From Gammaproteobacteria bacterium (GTDB taxonomy: Bacteria; Pseudomonadota; Gammaproteobacteria; Chromatiales; Chromatiaceae), in contig SBFV01000129.1 of NCBI GenBank assembly GCA_006227775.1, forward strand, positions 1-7,310: a stretch of 7,310 bases of DNA. The letters are read 5' to 3'. How positions within the stretch are numbered: position 1 is the stretch's first letter; every line of letters begins with the position of its first letter. The notes under the pieces are model-generated. The model worked only from the letters and a program-made list of their open reading frames with translations, was not told the DNA's origin and searched no databases. A program made the position numbers and the translations under genes. Positions 1-5,650 of this stretch are shown here, piece after piece.

Positions 1-584
1 CGGTTCTCGCGCTGGAACTCGGGCAGCAGGTGGCGGCGGTTGGAGGTGGCGTAGATCAGCAGGTTGTCCGGCGCGGCGCTGATGGAGCCCTCCAAAGCCG
101 CCTTGAGGGCCTTGTACCCGGACTCGTTGGCCTCGAAGGACAGATCGTCGCAGAAGATGACAAAGCGCTCCGGCCGGCCGTGGATCAGGTCCAGCACCGC
201 CGGCAGGTCGACCAGTTCGTCCTTGTCCATCTCGATCAGGCGCAGGCCCTCATGACGCAACTCGTTGAAGATGGCCTTGATCAGGGACGACTTGCCGGTG
301 CCCCGGGAGCCCCACAGCAGGATGTTGTTGGCCCCGCGCCCGGCCAGGAACTGGCGGCTGTTGCGCAGGATCTCCGCCTTCTGCCGGTCCAGGCACAGCA
401 GGTCCTTGAGGAGCAGGCGCTGCGGGTGGGCCAGGGCCTGCAACCGGCCCTGGCCCCGCCCATCCCGGCGCCAGCGGAAGGCCTGCGCCTCCCAGTCGGG
501 TGCCGCCGGGGCGGGGGGCAGCAGGGCCTCCAGGCGGTCCAGCAGCCGCGCCGCGCGCGCCATCAGATCAGTTGCGTCGGTCAT
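1..584 (-). CDS. DUF815-type P-loop ATPase, 3' part beyond window edge
   Basis: The 5' part of a gene read leftward; 194 codons are visible and the C-terminus lies outside the window. Seen: a Walker A loop GSRGTGKS at residues 92-99, a hydrophobic strand ending in two acidic residues (FVIFCDD, 141-147) as Walker B, and a sensor-like stretch LIYATSNRRHLLPE near 176-189. That last stretch, together with the motif order, is characteristic of the DUF815 family of AAA-like ATPases, whose cellular role is not established. Residues 1-85 form a helical, arginine- and leucine-rich N-terminal region without a signal peptide, so the protein should be cytoplasmic. The start at 584 is the first methionine before the conserved part; no clear Shine-Dalgarno precedes it. 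The gene diverges from apbE across about 200 bases. The family call is firm; the function is open. Confidence 0.85.
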   Translation of the reverse strand, partial: MTDATDLMARAARLLDRLEALLPPAPAAPDWEAQAFRWRRDGRGQGRLQALAHPQRLLLKDLLCLDRQKAEILRNSRQFLAGRGANNILLWGSRGTGKSSLIKAIFNELRHEGLRLIEMDKDELVDLPAVLDLIHGRPERFVIFCDDLSFEANESGYKALKAALEGSISAAPDNLLIYATSNRRHLLPEFQREN

Positions 585-786
585 CCGGGTTCAGTTCTGC
601 TGTTCAAGGGTACCCAAGGCAACGCCGCTTTCCGGTCGGATGAATGAGGGAGGGTCGGGTGGCGACTGGCGGGGGCGTGCATGGCAGGGATGCCATGCCC
701 GAGCCTCCAGGGAAGGATTCACGGCGTCCCCCGCCAGACGCCACTCGACCCGTAACCCCATGACTAGAAATGTATCCGGCAAAATC
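585..786. other. divergent intergenic region between the ATPase gene and apbE
   Basis: This 202-base spacer must hold the promoters of two divergent genes. I see no confident -35/-10 pair on either strand. Its most distinct element is a perfect hairpin at 679-698, listed separately. The apbE reading frame is open through this whole region, but without a convincing upstream start. Confidence 0.5.
679..698. repeat. perfect 8-bp inverted repeat (hairpin) upstream of apbE
   Basis: GCATGGCA (679-686) and TGCCATGC (691-698) are exact reverse complements around the four-base loop GGGA. It lies in the divergent spacer, 88 bases before the apbE start and 94 bases before the ATPase start. It could be an operator dyad or an RNA hairpin in a 5' leader. 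No U-run follows on either strand, so a Rho-independent terminator is unlikely. Confidence 0.55.
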
Positions 787-1824
787 ATGAAAGCCCTCAA
801 CCGCCTCCTGCCCCTCCTCGTGCCCCTCCTCCTGGCCCTGAGCGGGCTCCTGCCAACCGGCTGCCAGCAACCCGTCGAAACGGTCCTGAGCGGGGACACC
901 CAGGGCACTACCTGGCATCTGAAGATGGTCCTGGACGGGGTCCCGGTCGAGCCGGCACGACTCCAGGCGGAGGTCGAGGCCCTGTTTCGCCGGATCGACG
1001 CAAGTTTTTCCACCTGGCGGGAGGACTCGGAGCTGAGCCGATTCAACCAGGCGGAGACTACCGAGCCCCAGCCGGTCTCCGCGGACCTGATCCATCTCAC
1101 CAACCTGGCACGGCAAATCCATGACCGGACCGGCGGTTGTTATGACCCGACCGTGCAGCCCCTGTCCGAGCTCTGGGGTTTCGCCCGGGACGAGCAGCGG
1201 GTGCCGGCGCCGGCGGAGATCCAGGCGACCCTGGCCCATGTCGGCATGGACAAGCTGGAGATCGACCCCGCCGGCAACCGGCTCCGCAAGCGGGACCCCC
1301 TGCTCAAACTCAGCCTGGACTCCATCGCCCAGGGTTACACCATCGCCGGCATGGCCCGGATCCTGGAAGGCCACGGCATCCATAACTACCTGGCCGAGAT
1401 CGGCGGCGAGATGAAAGTCAAGGGCCGCAAGGCCAACGGCGCCCCCTGGCGGGTGGCGGTGGAGAAGCCCACCCCCATGAGCCGGGAGGTCCAGCGCATC
1501 CTGGAACTGCGCCAGACGCAAGGGATCGCCGTCATGACCTCCGGGACCTACCGCAACTACTTCGAGGCCGATGGCCAGACCTATTCCCACATCCTCGACC
1601 CCCGCACCGGCATGCCCGTCACCCATCGGCTCCTCTCCACCACCATCTTGCACCCGGACCCGACCCTGGCGGATGCCTGGTCCACCGCCCTCCTCTGCCT
1701 GGGCGAAAGCGAGGGACCGCGGGTGGCCGAGGCGGAGGGCCTGGAGGTCCTTTTCATCTACCGCGAGGGCGACCAACTCAAAGAGGCGATGACCGGCGGC
1801 TTCGCCACCCAGACCAGCCCGTGA
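787..1824 (+). CDS. apbE: FAD:protein FMN transferase (ApbE), lipoprotein
   Basis: A 345-residue protein, the usual ApbE length. ApbE enzymes use FAD and Mg2+ to attach FMN covalently to a threonine of exported redox proteins such as the NqrB/NqrC and RnfG types. Seen: an N-terminal hydrophobic signal ending in LLPTGC with Cys26 as probable lipidation site (proline at -3 is atypical for a lipobox), the early GDTQGTTW motif (36-43), FSTWREDSELSRFN (74-87), YDPTVQPLSELWGF (119-132), SIAQGYTI (179-186, where the family more often has IAKGY), YLAEIGGE (201-208), TSGTYRNYF (251-259), SHILDPRTGMPV (267-278) and LADAWSTALLCLG (294-306), which holds the expected metal and FAD ligands. The start is set by the signal peptide; an in-frame ATG at 760 would add nine residues. 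Neither start has a clear Shine-Dalgarno. No obvious flavoprotein target is encoded in the window. Confidence 0.95.
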   Translation: MKALNRLLPLLVPLLLALSGLLPTGCQQPVETVLSGDTQGTTWHLKMVLDGVPVEPARLQAEVEALFRRIDASFSTWREDSELSRFNQAETTEPQPVSADLIHLTNLARQIHDRTGGCYDPTVQPLSELWGFARDEQRVPAPAEIQATLAHVGMDKLEIDPAGNRLRKRDPLLKLSLDSIAQGYTIAGMARILEGHGIHNYLAEIGGEMKVKGRKANGAPWRVAVEKPTPMSREVQRILELRQTQGIAVMTSGTYRNYFEADGQTYSHILDPRTGMPVTHRLLSTTILHPDPTLADAWSTALLCLGESEGPRVAEAEGLEVLFIYREGDQLKEAMTGGFATQTSP

Positions 1825-1945
1825 AGGCACGGCTTAGCCAACGCCGCGCGCCGGAATGGAAGTCCGCCAGGTGGTCGGTTGCAATTGTCGGGACCCCCAC
1901 CACCTAGGTTGAAAGTCGCTGCTTGCCACGTCCCCCTGCCAACCC

Positions 1946-1950
1946 AGGAG
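1946..1950 (+). promoter_or_regulatory. Shine-Dalgarno of the glutathione peroxidase gene
   Basis: AGGAG lies eight bases before the ATG at 1959. It decides that start over the in-frame TTG at 1923, and the choice also places the signal peptide at the very N-terminus. Confidence 0.75.
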
Positions 1951-1958
1951 TCAGCCGG

Positions 1959-2555
1959 ATGAAACACACCCTCTTCGCCCTTGGCCTGGCCGCCATGAGT
2001 AGCGGCATTGCCGCCGAAACCCCCACCCCCCCAACGCCCGTTGCCTCCGGGGCGACGGCGCGGGCCCCGGCCGGCGCCTGCCCGCCGCTCCTCGACCTCA
2101 GCCTGCGTCGGCTCGCCAGCGACGAGGTGGTCAACCTGTGCGAGGCCTACCGGGGCAAGGTGATCCTGCTGGTCAACACCGCCAGCAAGTGCGGCTTCAC
2201 CGGTCAGTACGAAGGTCTGGAGGCCCTCTATCGCAAGTACCGCGACCAGGGTCTGGTGGTCCTGGGTTTCCCCTCCAACGACTTCATGAACCAGGAGCCG
2301 GGCAACGAGGAAGAGATTCAGCAGTTCTGCCGGCTGACCTACGCGGTGGAGTTCCCCATGTTCGAGAAGGTCAGCGTCAAGAAGGGCAGCGCCACGCCCC
2401 TGTTCGAGCGCCTCGCCGCCGCCGGCGCCCCCTATCCCAAATGGAACTTTTACAAGTACCTGATCGACCGCAACGGCAACTATGTCGACTACTTCGCCAG
2501 CATCACCGCGCCGGAGAGTGACAAGGTAGTCAAGGCGATCGAACAGTTGCTTTGA
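1959..2555 (+). CDS. exported cysteine-type glutathione peroxidase
   Basis: A 198-residue peroxidase of the GPx/BtuE family, which reduces hydrogen peroxide and organic hydroperoxides using glutathione or thioredoxin-like donors. Seen: a signal peptide at residues 1-19 ending GIAA before a proline-rich linker; the first signature NTASKCGFTGQYEGLEALY with peroxidatic Cys78; the second signature GFPSNDFMNQEPG with catalytic Gln112; and KWNF with Trp162 and Asn163, which completes the catalytic tetrad. Cys124 (QQFC) sits where BtuE-like enzymes have a cysteine and may be the resolving one. The usual FPCN cysteine is serine here. Cys41 and Cys61 lie upstream of the signature. The signal peptide suggests a periplasmic enzyme, unlike cytoplasmic E. 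coli BtuE. It follows apbE by 134 bases and could be co-transcribed. The reducing partner is unknown. Confidence 0.95.
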   Translation: MKHTLFALGLAAMSSGIAAETPTPPTPVASGATARAPAGACPPLLDLSLRRLASDEVVNLCEAYRGKVILLVNTASKCGFTGQYEGLEALYRKYRDQGLVVLGFPSNDFMNQEPGNEEEIQQFCRLTYAVEFPMFEKVSVKKGSATPLFERLAAAGAPYPKWNFYKYLIDRNGNYVDYFASITAPESDKVVKAIEQLL

Positions 2556-2604
2556 CCGCGTTCCTGTTGTCATGATCCGGACCCGTCCCTGGATAGGAGC
2601 GGAA

Positions 2605-3297
2605 TCAGCGTCGCCCCACGTCTCCGGGTGGCTGAGCGAGACGGTAAAAGCGGATACGATCGGCGCTAGGCAGGCGGCCTCCCGCCGATGGATCGCCGAT
2701 GAAGCGCAGCGCCCGACTCTCTTCCCAGGGGGCCAGCGGACCACGGGCCTGGACCGATTGGGGGTAGTAGAAATTGACCACGAGGGACAAACCCTGCTGA
2801 CGTTCCCAGGGCGTCTGGATGAAGGGATTATCCGCCCCCGCCAGCGCCTGGCGCGCCGCCTCCAGGGCCAACCGCCAGCGGCCGGCATCCCGTGGGCAGA
2901 GGAATTCGCGGGAAAAGGCTGACTTGAGGGAGACGGCGGGGTTGAACTGCTGAGGCTTGAAGATGACCCCCGCCACCCCGCCGCCATAGTCCCGCCGCGC
3001 CCTCGCCGATATCGCGCTGAGGCGCACCCGGTTCATCACCCCCCAGGCGATGCCGGTATACACCCGCGGATCGTCTCCAAAACCGGTGGAGCTGGCCTCG
3101 GCATAGGTCAGCCGGGCCAGCAGTTCCACCTCGGCGGGCTGGCTCTTCATGAGGGCCTCCCGGGTCGTCTCGCCCTCGCCACGTGTCACACAGGCCGGGG
3201 TCACCGGCAAAGGCTCATCACCTACCCCCATGGACGGCTCGGTGCCCGCGAGGATGGCGAGCAGGGAGATCAGCAGCGCACCTATGCTTCTGTTCAT
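2605..3297 (-). CDS. exported SleB-like cell wall hydrolase
   Basis: A 230-residue protein of the SleB-like hydrolase family (Hydrolase_2 domain), enzymes that cut the glycan strand of peptidoglycan. Seen: an N-terminal hydrophobic signal (residues 1-24); the domain opening EVELLARLTYAEASS at 56-70, with Glu67 in the place of the family's catalytic glutamate; the strand GIAWGVMNRVRLS (82-94); the motif GVIFKPQQFNP (110-120), matching the family's VFxPxQF element; CPRDAGRW (134-141) before the helix WRLALEAARQAL; and FYYP (176-179), where the family has a similar aromatic motif. The start at 3297 is chosen because AGGGG at 3306-3310 lies eight bases upstream and the signal follows directly; an ATG at 3330 is less likely. 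The gene converges with the peroxidase gene, ends 49 bases apart. In a Gram-negative cell it would act in the periplasm. Confidence 0.85.
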   Translation of the reverse strand: MNRSIGALLISLLAILAGTEPSMGVGDEPLPVTPACVTRGEGETTREALMKSQPAEVELLARLTYAEASSTGFGDDPRVYTGIAWGVMNRVRLSAISARARRDYGGGVAGVIFKPQQFNPAVSLKSAFSREFLCPRDAGRWRLALEAARQALAGADNPFIQTPWERQQGLSLVVNFYYPQSVQARGPLAPWEESRALRFIGDPSAGGRLPSADRIRFYRLAQPPGDVGRR

Positions 3298-3330
3298 GTC
3301 GATAGCCCCTGGTTGGCTTGACGGCGCCAA

Positions 3331-3429
3331 CTGCTCGCGGATGCGTCAAGATTTTCGTTGCGGTTGTCGTAATCGATCCGAGAATATGGAGGCTCTCCCC
3401 CGCCGCGTGGCCGGCCACCATCCAGTGCT
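3331..3429. other. upstream region of the SleB-like gene, no gene seen
   Basis: This stretch, with the 33 bases to its left, should hold the promoter of the minus-strand hydrolase gene. A TTGACG is present on the minus strand, but I see no matching -10 at a good distance. No other structure is evident. Confidence 0.35.
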
Positions 3430-3536
3430 GAGCAACTTGGCTCGACGCGGATGGTTGACCTGATCCCGGCTGGATCCGTAGCGTACCTCACCCGCACTCG
3501 ATGGCCGACAGCGGCACCTCGTAGACTTCGCCGTTG
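3430..3536 (-). repeat. copy A of a duplicated gene-end segment
   Basis: This segment aligns without gaps to 6352-6458 in the same orientation; by hand count 84 of 107 bases agree. The last 49 bases correspond to coding sequence plus stop codon, with 42 of 49 identical. The first 58 bases correspond to the region after the stop, with 42 of 58 identical. The match therefore spans a gene end and its downstream flank. Confidence 0.75.
3488..3536 (-). pseudogene. 3' remnant of a paralogue of the 6410-7087 gene
   Basis: The minus strand here encodes NGEVYEVPLSAIECG and a stop at 3488-3490. The intact gene at 6410-7087 ends NGEVYEVPLAAIVGG at a homologous stop: 12 of 15 residues agree. Upstream of 3536 the similarity fades. 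A faint continuation in another frame, with an LNGNG stretch facing the intact protein's ERNGD, would need a one-base shift. The rest of the 225-residue protein is missing. An open frame continues up to 3865, but its translation is cysteine- and arginine-rich and resembles no family. I take this as the tail of a truncated gene copy. Alternatively, the open frame is a real fusion that keeps the tail. Confidence 0.55.
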
Positions 3537-3697
3537 AGCTTGGCCGTCATCGAGGCCGTTGCCGTTGAGGCGGGCAAGGGGGCATTGGCAGTGGACAGGG
3601 CCGCGCCACCAGAGACCAAAGACTGGAACGTGGTGCTTCTGCGGGCGGGTGGGAGGCGCAGTTCTTGCGTGTAGCAGCGGGCGCAATCGACCCATTG

Positions 3698-3728
3698 CTG
3701 CCGCTCAGTCCGCAGACCTGAGCGACAG
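3698..3728. repeat. 11-bp imperfect inverted repeat
   Basis: CTGCCGCTCAG (3698-3708) and CTGAGCGACAG (3718-3728) pair at 10 of 11 positions around a nine-base loop. It is one of the stronger hairpins in the window and lies in the gene-poor region. No U-run follows on either strand. It may be part of a dispersed intergenic element, but I see only one full copy here. Confidence 0.5.
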
Positions 3729-3869
3729 GTTGGGACGCATACCTGCCGCAGGCTGAACCGGCGGCGATCCGGCAGAAGTTCCGGAAAGCGGACATCGTGA
3801 ACTCGTCTGGCGAGGCGGACCCCTACGCTACCCTCTGATGTAGCGTCCGTGTCGCAACGCTCCAATCAC

Positions 3870-3974
3870 GCCCCATAGGGGCCTGAAGCGGATCGCTTCG
3901 GAGCAGGTCAAGTGCAAGGATTCGCCCTGACGCCGTTATTGCGCTTCGCGGCGCCTGTGCAGGCGTTTTCGCCT
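3870..3974. repeat. cluster of short hairpins
   Basis: GCCCC-ATA-GGGGC (3870-3882) is followed at once by GAAGCG-GAT-CGCTTC (3885-3899), both perfect. Further on, AGGCG at 3961-3965 can pair either with CGCCT at 3952-3956 (loop GTGC) or with CGCCT at 3970-3974 (loop TTTT), so the two hairpins exclude each other. On the plus strand the first of these alternatives is followed by TTTTCGCCTTATT, which is terminator-like, but no plus-strand gene ends nearby. Confidence 0.4.
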
Positions 3975-4201
3975 TATTATCGCGGCAAAATCCGCGGCTT
4001 TGCCAGGGTACTGTCAGAGTTCGATATTTCCGGCATTCGGTGGCGATGGTAGTCTGCTTTGGGGAAGATCAGACGGTGCTGACTTCGAGCGGCGACCAGG
4101 CTTTTCCATCAGCGATGTTAAAGTTCGGGCTTACCGCGTTCTCGCAGCCAGTCTTGGACGATTGCAATTAGGCTTCTTTGAGGGGCCATCGATCAACAGC
4201 T

Positions 4202-4216
4202 CCCGGCTCTGCCGGG
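4202..4216. repeat. perfect 6-bp GC hairpin
   Basis: CCCGGC-TCT-GCCGGG is a perfect stem with a three-base loop. It resembles the stem of a Rho-independent terminator, but no T-run follows on either strand, so I do not call it one. Confidence 0.4.
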
Positions 4217-4357
4217 GGATTGTTACTCGTACCCTATCGCCACGCACTTTTCTCGGAGCAAGCGTTGTCCGAGGGGCTGGAGCACGCGGACATGGCTGGC
4301 CCTGTGGCGATGCGTTTTAGCGATGGAGGCTGCGTTCGCCATCTGGATTTCACCCAG

Positions 4358-4921
4358 TTATCGGCAGTAGGCATTCGATACGATGCCTGCACCGTCCGAT
4401 TCCCAATCGCCGGCCGGCGGATCGAGACGGATGTCTTGAGATGAGCGCAGCTGAAGGTATAGGCCGGTCCGGTCGAGAATCTGTGTGGGCGCACGGAACG
4501 TGAACAGCCTGCCCGTCACGAAGACCTTCGTGACTCTGCGCGCCCGCGCGTCGGCCACGAAGCGCTCGAGGAGGTCCTTTCGCCCCGGATCGTTGGGGAC
4601 GAATACCGCGAACGAGCGCCCCACCGGGTGATCCGCTCGCGACTTCAGGTCGAATCGCCAGTGATCGGGGTCCGCTCCTTGCCCGCTCCACCACTCGCCG
4701 AGGACCCGTTTCACTTCCGCGTCCCCGTAGAGGTTGCCCTGATCGACGAAGCCCCACAGCCAGACCTTCCGCCCGTGCATCTCGGCCACCCTCCGTTCGT
4801 CGCTGACGAAGCCACCGCGGGCGATGGCCGAGACCGGCAGGTACTCGCCGACCCGTTCTCCACACCCCGCAAGCGCGATCATGGCGGCAAGCACCGAACG
4901 GGCAGACCGGTAAAGGCTCAT
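4358..4921 (-). CDS. putative lipoprotein of unknown function
   Basis: A 187-residue protein with a short basic N-terminus, a hydrophobic stretch and a textbook lipobox ALAGC with Cys20, so it should be a membrane-anchored lipoprotein. The mature part is rich in tryptophan and charged residues. A strand-rich core, GRKVWLWGFVDQGNLYGD (50-67), then HWRFDLKSR (87-95), GRSFAVFVPND (101-111) and a helix followed by TKVFVTGRLFTF (131-142), suggests a small beta-barrel of OB-fold style; this is inference from pattern only. I do not recognise a named family. The start at 4921 fits the lipobox, though no good Shine-Dalgarno precedes it; GTG at 4948 would add nine residues before the signal. It lies 106 bases downstream of the 5028-5357 gene on the same strand. 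Confidence 0.75.
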   Translation of the reverse strand: MSLYRSARSVLAAMIALAGCGERVGEYLPVSAIARGGFVSDERRVAEMHGRKVWLWGFVDQGNLYGDAEVKRVLGEWWSGQGADPDHWRFDLKSRADHPVGRSFAVFVPNDPGRKDLLERFVADARARRVTKVFVTGRLFTFRAPTQILDRTGLYLQLRSSQDIRLDPPAGDWESDGAGIVSNAYCR

Positions 4922-5027
4922 GGTCTCGGTCGGGAAGTCGACGACCACGCCTTGTCGCCGCGGCCGGACTTGCGATAGGCGGGCACGTCGCGCGCAGGGT
5001 GTCGCGAATGTTGCCCTGGGTGTGTCC

Positions 5028-5357
5028 TCAGCCGCTCATGTGCGGGCTGCCGCCGCCTTTCACGAAGGTCAGCTGGGACTTGCCCTCGGCGTGGAAGCCC
5101 ACCAGGGTGTCCCCGGCGGTGTTGTACGAGCACTGGAAGTCCTCGCTGCGGGTTTCGAGATCGATGGTGCCGTTGACGACAGGGGTGCCATCCGTGCGCT
5201 GGCCTTCGTACTTGACCTCCGAGCGTGCCTCGTAATCCTGGAAGAAGACCTGCGAGCTGTTCTTGCAGTCCTCCATCATGTAGTCGGGCGATGCCGCCAT
5301 GGCGCTGCTGGCGAAGACGATGCCGAGGACGACGGAAAACAGGATGCGTGGATTCAT
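5028..5357 (-). CDS. small exported protein of unknown function
   Basis: A 109-residue protein with a clear Sec signal peptide: two basic or polar residues, a hydrophobic core LFSVVLGIVFA, and a cleavage site ASSAMA before Ala22. The mature chain is about 88 residues with only two cysteines, Cys31 and Cys76, likely to form a disulfide in the periplasm. The middle part alternates polar and hydrophobic residues (SEVKYEG, PVVNGTIDLETR, FQCSYNTAGDTLVGFH), typical of a small beta-sandwich or barrel. The tail is glycine-rich (FVKGGGSPHMSG). I do not recognise a family. The start is secure because AAGGAG at 5364-5369 lies six bases upstream. The gene stands 78 bases after the small membrane ORF and 106 bases before the lipoprotein gene. 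Confidence 0.8.
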   Translation of the reverse strand: MNPRILFSVVLGIVFASSAMAASPDYMMEDCKNSSQVFFQDYEARSEVKYEGQRTDGTPVVNGTIDLETRSEDFQCSYNTAGDTLVGFHAEGKSQLTFVKGGGSPHMSG

Positions 5358-5363
5358 TCATGT

Positions 5364-5369
5364 CTCCTT
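5364..5369 (-). promoter_or_regulatory. Shine-Dalgarno of the 5028-5357 gene
   Basis: Read on the minus strand this is AAGGAG, six bases before the ATG at 5357. It is the strongest ribosome binding site in the window. An ATG at 5361 is out of frame with the signal peptide. Confidence 0.75.
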
Positions 5370-5435
5370 CTGAATCGGCGTCCGACAACGCGGCTCATTG
5401 GCGCAACGGTGGCGGAACAAAGAACGGAAAACGGA

Positions 5436-5576
5436 TTAGCGATGGCTCAATCCATGATCATATCCAGCTGGTACTTGGCCTGCGCCGGCCAACAGGATCA
5501 GCAGCCAAGTAAGAGCAAGCCCAAGCGCGAGGGCCGTCGCTCGGCGCCTCGAGACTGATCGTGCGCGCGGCCGCAT
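5436..5576 (-). CDS. probable small membrane protein, 46 residues
   Basis: A short frame running from ATG at 5576 to TAA at 5436. Its product has a strongly basic N-terminus (six arginines in the first 12 residues), one hydrophobic segment of about 20 residues (ATALALGLALTWLLILLAGA, 13-32), and a short polar tail ending DHGLSHR. This is the layout of a single-pass membrane protein with its N-terminus inside. AGAGG at 5582-5586 lies five bases before the start. The frame sits between two same-strand genes, 74 bases after one and 78 before the next, in an otherwise empty 293-base gap. No family is recognised. A random frame of this length is quite possible at this GC content; the combination of ribosome site, charge and hydrophobic segment is what supports it. 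Confidence 0.42.
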   Translation of the reverse strand: MRPRARSVSRRRATALALGLALTWLLILLAGAGQVPAGYDHGLSHR

Positions 5577-5650
5577 GCTGGCCTCTAGCCGGGTTGGCGT
5601 ACGAACGTCATCCAAGGGTCAGTCCAGTCGCAGGGCAGTGCTCAGGGCGC

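Larger units (their letters stand above)
3537..4357. other. about 820 bases without a supported gene
   Basis: Between the paralogue remnant and the lipoprotein gene I find no frame with a recognisable product, signal peptide or good ribosome site. Several overlapping frames on both strands stay open for 65-125 codons, as expected by chance at this GC content. The right half is less GC-rich: I count about 54% over 4081-4200 against 75% over 1441-1500 inside apbE. The region holds hairpins at 3698-3728, 3870-3899, 3951-3974 and 4202-4216. It could be decayed genes, the scar of a mobile element, or a long untranslated region of the minus-strand lipoprotein transcript. Confidence 0.5.

Noticed and set aside
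30..647. Plus-strand frame of 205 codons opposite the ATPase gene
   Set aside because: The opposite strand carries Walker A, Walker B and sensor motifs in order, so this is its antisense shadow.
604..1830. Minus-strand open frame of 408 codons opposite apbE
   Set aside because: It lies fully antisense to a clearly conserved apbE, and its translation is low-complexity, rich in Gly, Leu and Asp, as expected from a shadow frame at high GC.
1869..1905. Inverted repeat AGGTGGT/ACCACCT between apbE and the peroxidase gene as a terminator
   Set aside because: Seven-base arms with a 23-base loop and no T-run; too weak to call.
1758..2987. Minus-strand open frame of 409 codons across the peroxidase and hydrolase genes
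   Set aside because: It overlaps three recognised genes and its translation has no family resemblance or start signal.
4046..4171. Plus-strand 41-codon frame with a plausible amino-acid mix
   Set aside because: No Shine-Dalgarno, no signal or membrane segment and no neighbour supports it.
4000..4444. Two plus-strand frames (4000-4320 and 4178-4444) in the gene-poor region
   Set aside because: They overlap each other, lack ribosome sites and show no recognisable motif; the second also runs into the lipoprotein gene on the other strand.
4918..5388. Minus-strand 156-codon frame overlapping the small exported protein, and the idea that the 109-residue protein is frameshifted into it
   Set aside because: The 109-residue frame has the signal peptide and the strong ribosome site; the alternative frame is Arg/His/Gln-rich. 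The tail after the stop at 5028 shows no motif that clearly continues the protein.
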